Notes: generated by a model from the letters alone, not told the origin. A DNA stretch of 64,000 bases from Parus major (GCF_001522545.3 NC_031769.1:70573814-70637813); one strand, 5' to 3'. Positions 35,132 through 49,232 are shown, counted from the stretch's first letter. Numbers and translations are program-made.

Positions 35132-38100
35132 TGTTTTCCCTTCCCTTGAAATATAACTTCCTCTGAGTTTTAGTAGTTATGATTTGGAGTAATTTGGGCA
35201 TCCTTTTCAACTAAGTTGTTAGTATCTAGTCAAGATGATTTCATGATAGCTATACACACATGATGCTACCAGGGTAAACTTAATTCTGTAGGAAAAGGTA
35301 GGAATACTATAAATAGTTATTTTACTTCATGAAAAGAAAAAAAAAAAAAGTGTTATAGCCCACTTATTCCTCTACCTGGTATGCTTGTAAAGTTGTTTTA
35401 TATTTTTCCCATGTTAGATACATTATCGGCACCCACTGTTTTATTAAAGTTTTCACAAAGAACTGCAATAGTTTTGATGACCAAAAATATTCAGACAACA
35501 CTCTTTCTAGCACTCTTTTGCTAGCTATATACAGTTGACAAATAATTACCAATATTGTTGCAATTTCTAGTAGCATTAATCTCTCTAATAAAATACAGAA
35601 GTCTGTATCTTCAACCCTTGAGTATTGTGAAGAACTCCCAGAAGGCCAACAAAATAAAACTGCCTCTCTAATCTTTCCCCAAAGTAGCTTTGATAAAAAT
35701 AAGTTTCTCTTTCCTCCATGCTGTCTGATTTTATTTCTTTACAATTTATCATTTCATTAACCAACAATACAATCCTACCTTCCCAGCTTCATTATTCATT
35801 CCTGAGTATCACATAGATTTAAATAAGGATGTTGAAGTCATGTTTTTAGATGCTGTAGTCATCAGTAAAAGCACATAAATCAATGTAAAGTACATTCAGA
35901 ATGGAATCTTAGTGGTCAGAACTGGTCAAAATTAATAAAACTATAGAAGAGTTGTAAGAAACTAGAATTTAGGTGTGGGAAGGTAAGCATAATCACAGGA
36001 AAATAACAATTCAATAAATAAAATTAATGGTCATGAAAGGATTGCCCAAGAACAACCTATGCAATCCATTAAGAAGAACAAATTCAAAAATTATTTCTGT
36101 GTTGATATGCAGCAGTAGTTTCACGGTTGTAACTGTTTGTTGTTCACAGACACTTCCTTAAATCTACCCTTAAATATTTTTTAGCCTTGAGTTCAGGAAA
36201 AAAGTTAAGACATTAATGGAACTTACCTGACTCTACAATAAGTTCTTTGTCATAACTTAGCCAGGAGTTAATTATTTTTTACCACCAAATAACATTTTAA
36301 TTCAGAACTACCAGGATTAAAGCAGGAATCACTTGATCAAATGCATTTCTTTCTGTGATGCTTAAACTAATTACCCTAACAACCTGCTGAATATCTACAG
36401 CATCAGTGTCTCCCAGGACCTTAGATGTCTCTTCAGACACTTGGCATCAATTCAGACCACAAATGCAGCCCAGACTCACATAATTTTCAAAACAGATGTT
36501 ATCAACATTGCATCATTGAATTGTTTAACACCAATAATTTAACCCTCAGTCTGGGTTTCCATAACTCAACTCAGAGCCTGCATTTCCAGGTTCAACTCCT
36601 CAATTCTGTTGCTGCCTCCTCTCAACAAATGCATTTCTGTCACGTTTCTGCTGCATCTGCCACTGCTGGCCTGGCATCTCAGGTGGCCTCCTGTACTAAT
36701 GAGGAGGGGCAGGGGACAATCTTGCCCCAGCTAATTTCACCTAGGTTCTGGACTAAGATTTTTTAAAATAATAACTGCTGCTTTATCCATTATGCTATCA
36801 AAACCAAAATGTTCATTCCAAGTCACCAAGTATTTTCCATCCACTTGCTAGCTCACTGGATGTTCAGAATTTGCTCATGGACATTGCATCATACCTGGTT
36901 TAAAATCAACAACCTGGCAATAATTTGCAGGACTCTTTTGACTGTACAATTTAGAATTTAGAGACTGAGTACACTGTTGCCACCTGCTTTATGGAGGCAC
37001 TCAGCATTCTTGCTGAAAACTAACCCATCACAGGTTATCCACTTTCCTTAGGACATAAGTACAATGGACAGTATCTTAATTTTATGCTCTTTATAATTCT
37101 TAGAATAATCTCTAAATGCTCAAAAGATACTGTTTTGAGCAAAATATCAGAAAACATGTATAGCACTATTTTAAACACAAAGTTCATGTAGCTTTAAGGC
37201 TAATAATTCCATGGATATATAAATAACTTGTACATTAATAAAATACTAGTTTAAATACAAGAAAAATAGTTTAAATACAAGAAGATACTGAGTTTTCCTT
37301 CTCACACAACTAAATCAAGATTACATAGAATGTTTCTGCAATATTAGAACTGGAGAAATGCTTGAAATTAGAAAGTTAATTCCAGATTCTTCTATTTACA
37401 GAAATAATCTGTGCATGGTGCTAAAATTATACATATAAAGGATAATGAAAAGATTTGTTATGCCTATTTTAAATTTTCAAATTATTTTCAGTTGAAATTT
37501 TGATTAGAAGTAGGCTTTAATCTGGGTCTTAGCCACCTATGGCTCCTGAAAATTTATTTACATATTTTGTGGTCAAACTCCTTGGTTATTTATATTGCTG
37601 TACTTGCTGTTTAACTCAATGTTCAAATAAAGCCATAGGAGAATCTAGTATAAAATAATATTATACAATGCTATGGATCTATGGTCCAAATCCTTTACAT
37701 GTAAAGAAATGGCAGCAGTGACATTCAGGCTGAAAACCAGGTGTATCAAATATATTATCACAAACTAGATTATTAACATGTGAGTTGGTGTAAACAGTGG
37801 GCAGTGCACAGTAGTGATGACCCTGGACATCAAAGGGAAAATAAGAAAGAGAAATAGAGATTAACACACCCCCACCACCACTTCCCCATACTCCATGTTC
37901 CATGGAAGAAATTAACTGAAACTTTCTTTTCCCTCTCCTAAGCAAAGTCCCAGTTTTTAAAAGCCAACAGAAGTTTCCTCCTTTTGTTCAAAGACATACA
38001 AATAAGGGCTTTAATTTTCCCATGAAGTGTTCAGCAAGGGACTTCATCTGAATTTGTACAGTGTGCAAAACATTATTGTTTTATATGGTTAATTTTTTTT

Positions 38101-39565
38101 CTTCTTCTCAGTCATTGCAGCTTCATTTTCAAAGTAAAATAAAGTATTTTCAAAAGGAATGAGAAAACACAAGCTTTCTCTTCCCACTTGTAAGATCAGT
38201 TACAGCTTAACTACACTATGCTAGAAAAAATGTCTGAATGACACTTTACCCATGCAGCACCAACTGTGAACTAATAAATTCTTGGCCAGGAAGTCTGCAT
38301 ACATTTAGGGACACAGGAATTTTCACTGTATTAAATTAGGCATACTCATACATTTTAGAAGGAGCAGGCCATATGTTTGAGGAATGAAGGACTACAATGA
38401 GTAATTCAGGAAATACAGTATGTCTTAGTCTTATCATATTTTTTTGATTTGCTGATTATCTTAGAGAACAGGCTTACCTTTTGGCTGGATAATATTTGTC
38501 TTTGGGTTAATTTGGAAGGTACTTAATTGCCTAGCTGGCTTGAGAGCTCAATACTACAGTGGGAGATTAAAGTGCTTTTTCTTCAATTTGCATTTTGTAG
38601 GAAATTATATAGTTTGTGGTTTGGGGTTTTTTATTATAATTATTACTCATATTAATTTATGTGTTAGATTTACAGAGAGCTTCAGAATGTTGGTGAATTA
38701 TTTTTGTGTCAGCTGTTAACACTGATCATTTACATAGAAGTTATTATCTAAATTACACTAATCTCAAGCACTTCTTGTGACACTTTTCTCACATGTGGGG
38801 AAAAATATAGCTGAACATATAACTGAACTTATAACTGCTTTATTAGAGCAGAAAAGACACTTCAATAAAAGCGTAAAGTGAGTCTTTACATACTTATGAT
38901 TGACATCATTCAGTGGGTGCTTAGTGCAATATATCCTTTAAAAGTTTCATCCTTCTTCAGAGTTAATAACATATTCAAAGACTATTGTAAACCCTTTTTA
39001 TTGCTTAAATATCCAATGGTGCCAAAAATACCTTTGGCTTGTTCATGCCATACACTTAAAAGATGAATATGAAACTTGAGTCATGTTTAAATCTACACTA
39101 ACCATAAAAGATGAAGGAAAGCATATTAGTTTTGTCAAGATGGTGAATCCTACAGCTGCCTCTGTTTTTAATCCTGTCAGTCTTTTTTTCCCTTTCTCAT
39201 ACTTGTTTTTTGCTGAAAGGTTAATTGATATTTATTATATAAACAGAGGGCCCACCCTAAAACACTCTTTCATTGGAAAAAAGCATCAGTAGCCATGAAC
39301 AGTAAAAGCTTTACAAAACAAAGCCTCCTTTACAAAGTTGGGGTTTTTTTCCTTTTTTTCTTTTCCTGTATACCATTCAAATCATAGCCTGCTGCTTTAA
39401 GCCCAGAATTATATATGCTGAATTCTTTGAAGTTTCTAAACAGTGCATTTATGTATCACATGAACATTCCTATCCCAGCATTCCTGTCCTTATAAATTAT
39501 CTCTCTATCCTCCATTTCAGTAATGGTTCTACAAATGCCACCAGAGGTCTTCAGAGTACCAAAAT
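35132..39565. other. Non-coding DNA
   Basis: Unique AT-rich sequence with a short A run (about 35337-35349) and a 17-bp near-tandem duplication at 37247-37283. A 113-codon open frame at 36425-36766 (plus) lies in slightly more GC-rich sequence, but I recognise no domain. Confidence 0.5.
37247..37283. repeat. 17-bp direct repeat, period 20
   Basis: TAGTTTAAATACAAGAA occurs at 37247-37263 and again at 37267-37283, separated by three A. It looks like a simple local duplication. Confidence 0.9.
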
Positions 39566-39591
39566 CCTCCCCTCCCCTCCCCTCCCCTCCC
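39566..39591. repeat. (CCCCT)n, predicted G-quadruplex on the minus strand
   Basis: Five CCCCT-like units in 26 bases. The complementary strand has five runs of three to four G separated by single A. This fits the standard G-quadruplex pattern with very short loops. Confidence 0.9.
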
Positions 39592-39757
39592 GGACATGTT
39601 TATTGTGGGGCTATTTTAAAGGAGGCTTTGTCCCCCTGTTCTCAAGTGGCAATCTGTTGCAAATGTTCACAGTCATTGCCATCTTTTGGCTTCTACTCTT
39701 ACCACATTACACAGACTCCCAAATTATCTGTTGCCCATTCCACAGCAGGATTCTCTA
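39592..39757. other. Short unique spacer before LTR
   Basis: About 166 bases between the G-rich microsatellite and the LTR; no feature seen. Confidence 0.5.
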
Positions 39758-39763
39758 CATTTA

Positions 39764-40300
39764 TGTTAGGTTGACTCTGGCCAGCAGGTAACTCACCACC
39801 CAATCGCTCACTCAGTCATTGTCAGTAGGACAGGAGAGAGGATCAGAAGGGTAAAAAGCAAGAAAAACTGATGGGTTGAGATAAAAGACAAAGCTGCATA
39901 TGCAAGAAAAAAAAGTAACAACGAATTCCTCCACTACTTACCATTGGCAGACAGGGCTCCAGCTATTTCCTAGTTGGGAAGACCAATGACATAACCATAA
40001 ATGTCTCACTTTCCTTCTCCATTCCTTGAGCTTTTACTGAGATTTTACTGGGCATGACAACATATAGTGTGGAATACACTTTTACACAGTTCAAGTAATT
40101 TCTGATGCTCCAAAATCCTCATGCATTCACAGTATACTCACTAGGCAAGAGTGGGGAAAAGCCTTGGTGCCGTGAAACTGCTGTTTAGAAACAGGTAAAA
40201 CATTGGCAGGTTATCAACATTTGTAGACACAAATCTAAAATATAGCACCAGGCAGGCTCTTATGAAGAAAAATACCTCTATCCCAGTCAGATCCAGTACA
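39764..40300 (-). mobile_element. Solo LTR, avian ERVL-like family, reverse orientation
   Basis: About 537 bases, read on the minus strand. It starts TGTACTGGATCTGACTGGG, passes GATAGAGGTATTTTTCTTC, TTGATAACC, CCAAGGCTTTTCC, TATTCCACACTATATG, GTCATGCCCAG, TTGGTCTTCCCAA and GGAATTCGTTG, and then ATCTCAACCCATCAG, TTTACCCTTCTGATCCTCTC and GAGTGAGCGATTGGGTGG. It ends GTCAACCTAACA. The TG...CA ends are intact. It is the same family as the LTR at 21868-22406, and the 3' third is better preserved here. The TATA region is degraded. No internal viral genes flank it, so it is a solo LTR. CATTT occurs one base outside each end (39758-39762 and 40302-40306), a possible but imperfectly placed target-site duplication. 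Confidence 0.87.
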
Positions 40301-40306
40301 GCATTT

Positions 40307-43300
40307 GAGATGACATGGGCTGTACAACCAGATTTCTCTGATTGTAGCTGTATGGCTCAGCACTGACACTATTTTCTTTACCTCCTGTGGTGTATATTTT
40401 CTGCACCAATATTTGAGATATGACTCTGACCATAAATTGAAGGAGGGATTATGGGAATGTGCCCATCTCCCTCAGCTGGTAAGCAGACTACTTTCTGAAG
40501 ATGTTCTCACTCCACTTTGTTAGAAGGATCCCAACATGATCCATTAGCACAACTTCCACTGTCAGGCAGACATTTATGTGCAGGATGCATCCCTTCCTAC
40601 TTGAGTCTTTCCCACAAGGAAAACACAGCCTGGACCCTGGACCCTAATGCCTTTCATTGTGGCATGTCCCTCCCCATGCCTATGTTCCACTCAGGGTCCT
40701 CCTTATAGTGTTCCCATGGATGGGCAACAAAACATTATTTATGCTTATTACATCATGTTAAAATATAATATATGAACTCCAATTGTGGATATTGTGCTAG
40801 TGAGTGCATACAAAAATTCAAAGCTGAAAGACTAGTTTAAGGGAAGAAAATATGAGTAAAGATAGATGGAAAGATAGAAAGAAAAAATAAGACAATTATT
40901 CACCATAACACTGCCTGATCTCTGCACATAGAGCAGCTTGAAACATTGCAAACTCTGTATTTCTTTGTGTGATTTTAGAAGAGTTATGAGAAGAAAAATT
41001 GGAAAGGCAATAATATAAAAAAATGCATAGATGGACTAGCCTCTTCAAGATGGAGGGTGGTATGCATGATAAAAGGAAAGAATTTTCATGGTTGAAACAT
41101 AGGCATGCTGGAACATGGCTGAAATTCTTTCTATGGCTGAAAGGAGACTGAGAGATGGACAAAAAAGATACTAAGCTAGGAAGAGTAAAGTTGAAGTTTA
41201 ACTGATCATAGAAGACATATCAGTGAATTGTTCCAGTAAAAGTTTTAACACACCCAGAGTAAAATATCAAGAAAGAAAATGTTTGCAACACCATTCTGGA
41301 TGAAGAAGCATGGAGAAAGTTTTACTTGCTATGGCTGTAGGAAACATGGTAAAAAAATCATAATCAGAAGGAACAGTATGAACAAAAATTTTAGTTACAT
41401 GTATGAAGCCTTCAGTGAAGTTAAATCACCTTTCTCATCCCTATCAAATACACTAAAACTGCAAACCAGTGTTTGAGGTGAAACAACTGCAGCCTGGAAT
41501 GACAGATAGCAATATTTTTTAAGAGATGTACAGATGTTATATTATCACTAGGTACCTTTTGGCTGTAGGATACAGAGGCTATAATTCATGCACATAAAGT
41601 ATTTTTTATCTCTCTGTTTATTAATTTTATGTATTTTATTGATGTCTGACAATCATATGATTTGTAGCATTTTAAGATATAGTGTAAGATTTAAAAAACT
41701 TTGTAGACTAAATACATAAAGTAGCCATGGTTTTGTGCATAAGAATGCAATTTTGTAATTCCAACTTTTAATTTTTTTTAAGAAATATTTCTCCAAAACA
41801 TTCATTACCATTGGATGTTTTCAAATATTTTTTCATATTTCTAAGTTTTAGCAACAAGGGTCATTTTTTGGGCCAAATTATGCTGCAGCCTGCAAACTAG
41901 CACATTTTTACTGCAGTGTTAAAACTTAGAATAACTATCCTTCAAATGAAGTAGGTGCATAGCCCTGGGTTCTTCCAAGAAAAGTATTATTTAATCTGAA
42001 AATTTTTTACTATTATAACTCATGAATAGTAAATATTATTTTCATCATAGCAAAACCTTGGAAATGAGAGTGTTTCAAAAGGTTTTACACAAAAATAGCT
42101 ACCTATCTTTTGGAGGTAGTTGCAAGGGATTACTCCTTTCTATACATTATGATCAGCTTCCAATGTCTTGCACAGTAGAGTGTGTATTTTATTTCTTGCA
42201 ACAATGATCGTTGCGATAATGGGGAGAGCAGAAATTCCAGTGTGACTTCTACCTTTTGTGTATATGTAGGCTGCTATGGAAACCCATCCATCAGCAGTCA
42301 AGACTTTTGACTCTTCCACTCCAGCAATCAACAAACTCTGAATAAGAGGTAACAAACCCCCACAGAGTACTATATGGAATAGAAAGACTTAATAACATCT
42401 CTGTAGACTCTTAAAACCATGCTATGTGAGCAGTGATTTAGAAGCAACCTATCTAAAGAAAACAGAAAATATCCAAGAAAAGCCCAAACTACCAGCTTCC
42501 CAGAAGTCAGTGAGCCAGTAAGTATTAGACCTTTGTGAAAAGGGACCTGCACTTATTTGCAGAAATTTAATTTGAAATACTTGTTTTGGTGTGCTTTATC
42601 ACATTGATGGCATTTTCAGTAGCATTACAGTGTTTATGATCCCTCATGTGACAAGACACAGAATAGCAAAGGAAGATGAGGTCTTGGCAACCTAATTCAG
42701 AATGTCTGGAGAGTGTGAAAACAGCATAAAGACTCTATTCTAAAGATGATACTTATTTCTGCATTCACAGGCATGGATCTGAATTTAGCTAGCTAGGCAA
42801 ATATATTCTGCGCAGGTTCGGTATTATGTATTTTCAGTTTAATTTGAGCAGCATTCAGGTGGTGTTACATTTAAAGAAAACCTATAAAATATGCTTATGT
42901 GTACAAAATTTTTACCAGTGTGTTTGTGAATAGTTTATAGCCACTTCCAGCAGCTCCAGATGCCCCAGACTATACAGAAATGTAATGGCTGAATGAAATC
43001 TAAAGTTTATAGACCCTAAAGAACAGCCCCCTAATATATTTAATGTATGTCAGTGGAGTTTTGGGGTAGATTTTTAATGTTTTTTAAGTTGAAGACTTGT
43101 TGTAATTCACTAATATTGGAACATAATGACAAATAATGCCTGTAGCAGCAGCTGTCCTCAGCAGTTGTTCTGAGCTATGGAGATTATTCTGACACAGATC
43201 AACCTTGTGTCCTGATTTCCACACCCTAGACCAGCAAAATGGTCAGGTGAATATTTGACAATCAGCATCTGCTCAAGCCCTGCTGATTTAACTTGAAAGA

Positions 43301-44239
43301 TTTCTCTGTGAAGGTTGTAGCAAGGATATGATCTGCTTAAGTAACAGTATGAATAGAAATTTGTGGTTTTCCCATGTCTCTGAGTACAGACCTATGGTTT
43401 GGAAAGTTTCATGCAGGAATCTGTGAGCCACATCTTGGTTGCTCCTGACACCTAGGCTACCTAGATTAAAGCTAAAGTGATTTTGCTTATACAAGCTAAA
43501 AGAAGACTTTTATTTAGAATAATTTAAAGGTGAATTGAGCATGAAAAAGTCCTTTACTGAGTAGGGACTGATAAAAAAAAACAGATTTCAGAGTTAAAAA
43601 TAGAGAAATGACAGAGATTTCTCCAGGAGATTGCAAGACTGGTGATTATTTGAATTTTGCAAGAAACACCTTATCCTATTTACACAACCACAATCTTACC
43701 ACTGTACATTGGTTTTGATAAAGAGGTGGCAAACAGAAAGTTTGTCATATGGGTTCCCCCATCAGCCTGTAGGAAGACCAGTGCTGATGCTACTGATTGA
43801 AGGGACATAAGCAAATGCAACTCTCATCCAATCTTGACCCTCTTGATTCTGTCTCTGTTTTGTTTGTTGCATATTTGTAGGGCTTATAGTAAACTCTCTG
43901 AGGAGGGTTTTACTGATGCTAATATCTATACAATGCTCAGAAATATATGTTCTCAGAATATCTTAGTAGCAAAATTTGCCATGATAATTCGAGGAGTGTA
44001 GGCAACATTTAAAAAATTTAATATACAGCTGCTGAGCCACTGTATGCCTTGTAACCACAGCCTCTTCTGTCAGATCTACACTACTTTGTACTAGAGAATC
44101 AGCACATGACATTTAATGAAGTTGGACTATGCTTTGTCCAGCAAAGTCCAGTGACTATGACAGACTGCTCTGCTCCCAACAGTATTTGTAACAGATTTTA
44201 TTTCAGGAGTCCCCTTGCTTAAATCCTGGTATTATCATA
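40307..44239. other. Non-coding DNA
   Basis: Unique AT-rich sequence of nearly 4 kb. No coding exon or recognised repeat was seen; open frames are 88 codons or fewer. Confidence 0.55.
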
Positions 44240-45105
44240 TGTGATTCAGTCTCCCATGATACTCTCATAGGCAAGCTCCAGAAGTGTGGGCTGGACAAGT
44301 GGATGGTGAAGTGGATTGAGAGCTGGCTGAATGACAAAGTTCAGAGAGCTGGGATCAGTAGAAGAGTCTGGTTGGAATCTTGTGACTAGTGGTATTACCT
44401 AAGGTTCACTACTGGGAAAAGTGTTGTTTTACTTATTCATCCATGACTTGGATGAAGGGGCAGATGCTTCCTCAGCAAGTTCACTGATGGCACAAAGCTG
44501 GGAGGAGTGGCTCAGTGGGCTGTGTAGCCTCTCAGAAGGACAGATAAAAGAGATGGGCAACGAAGAACTGTCTGTAACTCAACAAAGGCAAATGCAGGGT
44601 CCTGCACCTGGAGAAGAATAATCACAAGCACCATGACAGGCTGGGGGCTGACCTGCTGTAGAGCAGCTCTGTGGAGAAGGATGTGGGGGTCCTGGTGGAC
44701 AACAAGCTGTCCATGAGCCAGCAGTGTGTCCTTGTGGCCAAGAAGGCCAAAGGTATCCTGGGGTGCATTAGGAAGAGCATTGTTGCCAGCAGGTCGGGGG
44801 AGGTGATCCTGCCCCTCTGCTCAGCCCTGGTGAGACACATCGGGAGTGCTGTGTTCAGTTCTGGGCTCCTCAGTGAAACAGAAACAGATAGCTCTTGGAG
44901 AGTGATGGCCCAGAAAAGGACTGTGAAAATTATTAGACAACTGGAGCATTTCTCTTACAAGGGAAAGCTGTCAGAATTTGGCCTGTTCAGCCTTGAGAAG
45001 AGAAAACTGAGAGGGAACCTCTTTAATATCTATATGTATCTGAAGGGAGTGTTTCAAGGGGATGGATTTAGGCTCTTCTCAGTGATGCCAAGCAACAGGA
45101 CATAA
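44240..45105 (+). pseudogene. CR1 ORF2 remnant: reverse transcriptase core and C-terminus
   Basis: The reverse transcriptase motifs are readable but dead. The SGVPQGS-type block reads SGIT*GS near 44387-44410, with an in-frame TAA where Gln is expected. The catalytic FADD block reads FTDG at 44480-44491, so both the second Ala and the second Asp have changed. From 44671 to 45105 a 144-codon open frame keeps the C-terminal region (EKDVGVLVDNKLSMSQQC, KAKGILGCIRKS, LFSLEKRKLRGNLFNIY, RLFSVMPSNRT), ending in a stop. A frameshift separates it from the upstream part. Confidence 0.9.
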
Positions 45106-45360
45106 GGCAACGGGCACAAACTGGAACACAGGGAGTTCCACCTGAACATGAGGAAGAACTTCTTTACTTTATGGGTGACAGCACTACAACATGGTATCCA
45201 AAGAGATTGTGGAGTCTCCTTCTCTGGAGATGCTCAAAAGCCATCTGGACACAACCCTGACCAACACACTCTAGGAGTTGATCTCTGCTCAAGCAGAGAG
45301 GCTGGACTAGATAACCTCTAGTTATCCTCTCCAACCTTACCCGTCCTGTCATTCTGTGGT
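44240..45360 (+). mobile_element. CR1 LINE, 3' half with intact tail end
   Basis: A forward CR1 copy of about 1.1 kb. It begins within the reverse transcriptase (a segment resembling the block after the first catalytic Asp) and runs to the 3' end CATTCTGTGGTCC. The 3' UTR (CACAGGGAGTTCCACCTGAA, TGAGGAAGAACTTCTTTACT, GAGTCTCCTTCTCTGGAGAT) is the same subfamily type as the fragment at 26291-26722. It is 5'-truncated, as is normal for LINEs. Confidence 0.94.
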
Positions 45361-48300
45361 CCCTGAATAGCAGAGAAATAGCCAGCAAAGGCCATGAAGA
45401 CCCAGCCTCAGTTGCCAGTACTGGAAATTAACAATACTGTGTTGTCAAAGAAGCACCTTTTTCTTGCAGTGGGATTTTCAAAGCTTCACTGAATACATGT
45501 GGCTTTATGAAACATCTTTAAAAAAACAAATGATCTACTCCATTCAATTTAGTCATAAACTCAATGCTCAAACAAAACAAAAATTTATTAGATTTTATGT
45601 TGCGTAAGAGATGGAAGGAAAGAAATAAGTGTGGAACAGAACATGTACCAAGAAAATTCCAGCCTTAAGGTTGTTCCATAGAATTACAAAATCTTGAAAT
45701 ATTCTCAGTGGTATAAGAAACAATGCCTGAATAACTTCTTAGTCTAGAAGTTATTTAAATTTTTTTTTTTGTCTATTATGTAGTAAGAATGTATGTGTTA
45801 ATACTGAATCAAACCAGTATTGCACTCTGATGCAGTAAAATAAGAGTTCTATCATCCCCAGGGATTATGTGAAAAGACTTGTCATGAATGCATAACTTGC
45901 TCATTGGTACAGACTTGTCTTTTCAGTCAGGAGATAATTATTGCTCTTGCAATTGAATCACCTACTCAGCTTAGGTAAAATATTCAGCAGACCATTGTAT
46001 ATGGTTCCAACAATTTTGCTACCAGTGTCTACAAATTGATTGTCATAGTTATTTAACATCCACCCAAATGTGACAGTTCATAATACAAAATTTACACTGC
46101 AGTAAAGAGAAGAAGCCTAGAGAGTGAAATTACTGACTCAAAAATTCATCTCCAAGAAATCAAGAGGGTCAAGTCAGATTAGTACTTGATAGTCAAATTA
46201 AATGTCATGAGCATCAATATGTAAACACTGTTAATAAATCTGTGCATTTCATTCCAAGTTGTGGTGTAAGTATTGCTTAGGTTTAACATATTTGATAATT
46301 ATTTTTAGAAGTACTACTGAAAATATTATTACTACTGTAGAGGGAAAAAAATTGGATTGTGTTTCTTTCTTTGACTTAAGTAACAGTTTTAAAAATTAGA
46401 GCCAGTGTACAGTTATGTGTATTCTAGTATATATTGAACTAGTAAAGATCTGCCTTGCAATTAGGAAGGTTTTCTAATAAATACCTTCTTCAAAAGATAT
46501 GTTTTCAAAAATGACTGTTTAATGTATCCATAAAAGTAGTTCAGCAAATACATATTTGCATATAATCAACTTTTGTCCAGAACTGATCCCCTGCATCTGA
46601 TAACAGTTGGTGCTGTAAATTCCCAGGCGTGAACCAGAGTTCCATCAAGTTAAAAATGTTGATGGATATTTAAAGAACTGATTTGATTGATTTAATTTGA
46701 TTGAGGGGGCAGAACTCTTTCCTGGTCAGAATAAAATCTTCATACTATAGCTATGATCATTCCTGGGATATGCAACCAAAGGGATAATTTGCTGATCATG
46801 AGCTGATAAGGTAGGTAAAACTTTTACTGTGACGGAGCAAGTAGAACTGAGGCAATCTAATACAATTTCTCCAAATAATACAATTCTCCAAATACAGGAC
46901 ACCTTTATATTCTGAACGCAAACCTAATCAAACGCAAGTGACTGCTCAATACTAGAATGAATATTTAACTAAAGCCCATTTAGATCTGTCTAAAGGAAAA
47001 AGGAGATAATATAGTTTTGTTCAACTTGAGCTATCTCACTGGTTTCCTTTTAACAAAAAATACTTCATGTCTTAGCAGAGAAATAGCATCACATTTAAAA
47101 GTAAAGGATAACAATAATGCAGCTGTGCAGAGAATACACAATGGTTTTAACTAATGACCAAATGAAAAACAAAAAACAAAACAAAACAAAAAAATATATT
47201 AAAAAAAAATTTCTTGCGTTGATATCGTAAACTACCATTACTATAGTTGACTAATTCTTGTCTTTGACAGAAAGTTAGTTATGCACAATGAATGGCAGAA
47301 GGAGAACAGACCTGAAATGCTGTTCTTAGAAATGGGAAAATAAATTCAGCCATGATGTACTTATATCAAAGTCATTATTTTGGAAATTAAATGTTAATTC
47401 CTCATTACATGAACAGATGGACATGAAAACTTTATTAATTCAAAATTATTTTAGCATTTATGCCATCAAATACATTTAGGAAACATAAACAAAAGTAGCA
47501 TTCCTTGGTCAGATAGCTTTGAGCAGTCAGAAAACATCAACTAGACAGTGGGAGATTACTACATTACTTCTATTAAATCTTAGGATTCCTTTATCTTTTC
47601 AATAAAGCTTAATGATTTGTTTCCTTTTCTTATGAAAAGATATTTTTTTTAGTGTGAAACAGACAAGAAATGGGTACTGGTACATGTGTTATACTGATTT
47701 GCTTGGGTTAGCACAGACAATCAAAAATTATTGATAACTGCTTAGACTTTACTAAACAAGACTTCAAATAAATGCATAGTTACACCTGATTTTCTTAAAC
47801 TATAGCAAGGTGAAATAAAATTTGAAATCTTCTACCCCACTGCATTGTTTCAATTTTTTTATAAAGTGTAGTTTTACAATAAAGCTTTACTGTGTTGCTA
47901 CTGGTTCAATTTTCATAAGGCATGAAATACAATAAGGTTGAATAAAATATAAAAGTGATAAGACCAAAGATGAATCACCTACAGTGGCAGGGATGTCTTG
48001 AGGCAGACTTTAGTGCCAGAAAAAGCCTGTACATTTTCTGTATGGATTAAGGAAGAAAATTCCTACTGGGGATGGTTTGATGTGTAGACATCACCTGGTT
48101 ACTGGTTCCAGTCCTACAAGTGATGAATCCTAAGATAAAACCAAACAGAAATTTTAAGGTAAACTGAGAAGTTTATGCTAAAGGCTAGGGGAGCACTGAT
48201 GCAGAAAAATAGGAGGAAACTGTTTGCAGAGGCATAGAAGGAGAAATCCCAACAAATCATCCCTGTATGGAGACCTAGGGTTCTGGGCTTCTAGGGAAAT

Positions 48301-49232
48301 CCTGAGCCAAGAGGAACTTGTGAAGCAGGAAGAGCAGTGAAGCAAGAAAATGTTCATGGCATTTATTACTCTACGCCATTGAGCTATGCCAATGGTGACA
48401 TTTTGGCTGTACAAAGATTTTAAAGGAGCATGGATATCTGCTTTCTTTTCTGTATATTTTTTGCATATTCCCAGTGAACAGCTTTCTAGTGTAAGGGTTC
48501 ATTAAGAAATCTGTCTGGTTTTGATGTCCTCATTTTATTGTGCTTGGAAGTAAATTAGACTAATAAGGAATAAAAATATTTACAATATTATAATTGCTTC
48601 TGTTTTTACCAGATAAGTAATTTGGGTTTTGGCAATACCAGATGCAGATAAGTGAAAGTCACATTCAAATATTATATTTCAGCTTTGTTTTCTGGTAGAT
48701 TGAAGTTCTCAACATCTGAGAGATCAATAAGCTACAGTGAAAAGACAAAATGTTATCATGGGTCCAGAAAATTTTTGTACCCTTTGTGCTTCAAGACAGT
48801 ATAGAAAATTGAATTTAGGCTAAGTTGAAGATAACAGTATAGTGAATCAATCCGTTTAACATTCCAGTCCAGTGCAAGCAGCGCCTCATGTTAGACCTTG
48901 TGACAAGAGGAATTCGCAAGTCAGACTGCACGGTACAGAGAGGTTCCTGCAGGGTAGGGCATGTGGTGGGAAACATGAATCATGGAATGGCATGAGCCAA
49001 GGTTCTCTCTGGAGACTACATTCTCTGCTAGCTGCTACACACTGCTTCCCTTTCATGCATTGCACAGAATTTCTCAGTAGGTCAACCTTCTGTGTCTGGA
49101 ATTGAAGAGGAATTGTAACTGAACTAAAAAAGCATTACCTGCAAATCTTGAAGCTCAGCAATATGCAAGAAACACAGATATGTGAAGTGTACATAATGAC
49201 AGATCTGAAAATAAGTCTCTGTAGGCAAAGGC
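45361..49232. other. Non-coding DNA
   Basis: Unique AT-rich sequence. An A-rich patch of CAAAA-like units lies at about 47165-47212. No gene signal was seen. Confidence 0.55.

Noticed and set aside
36425..36766. 113-codon plus-strand open frame
   Set aside because: No motif; Ser/Gln/His-rich composition follows the local base composition.
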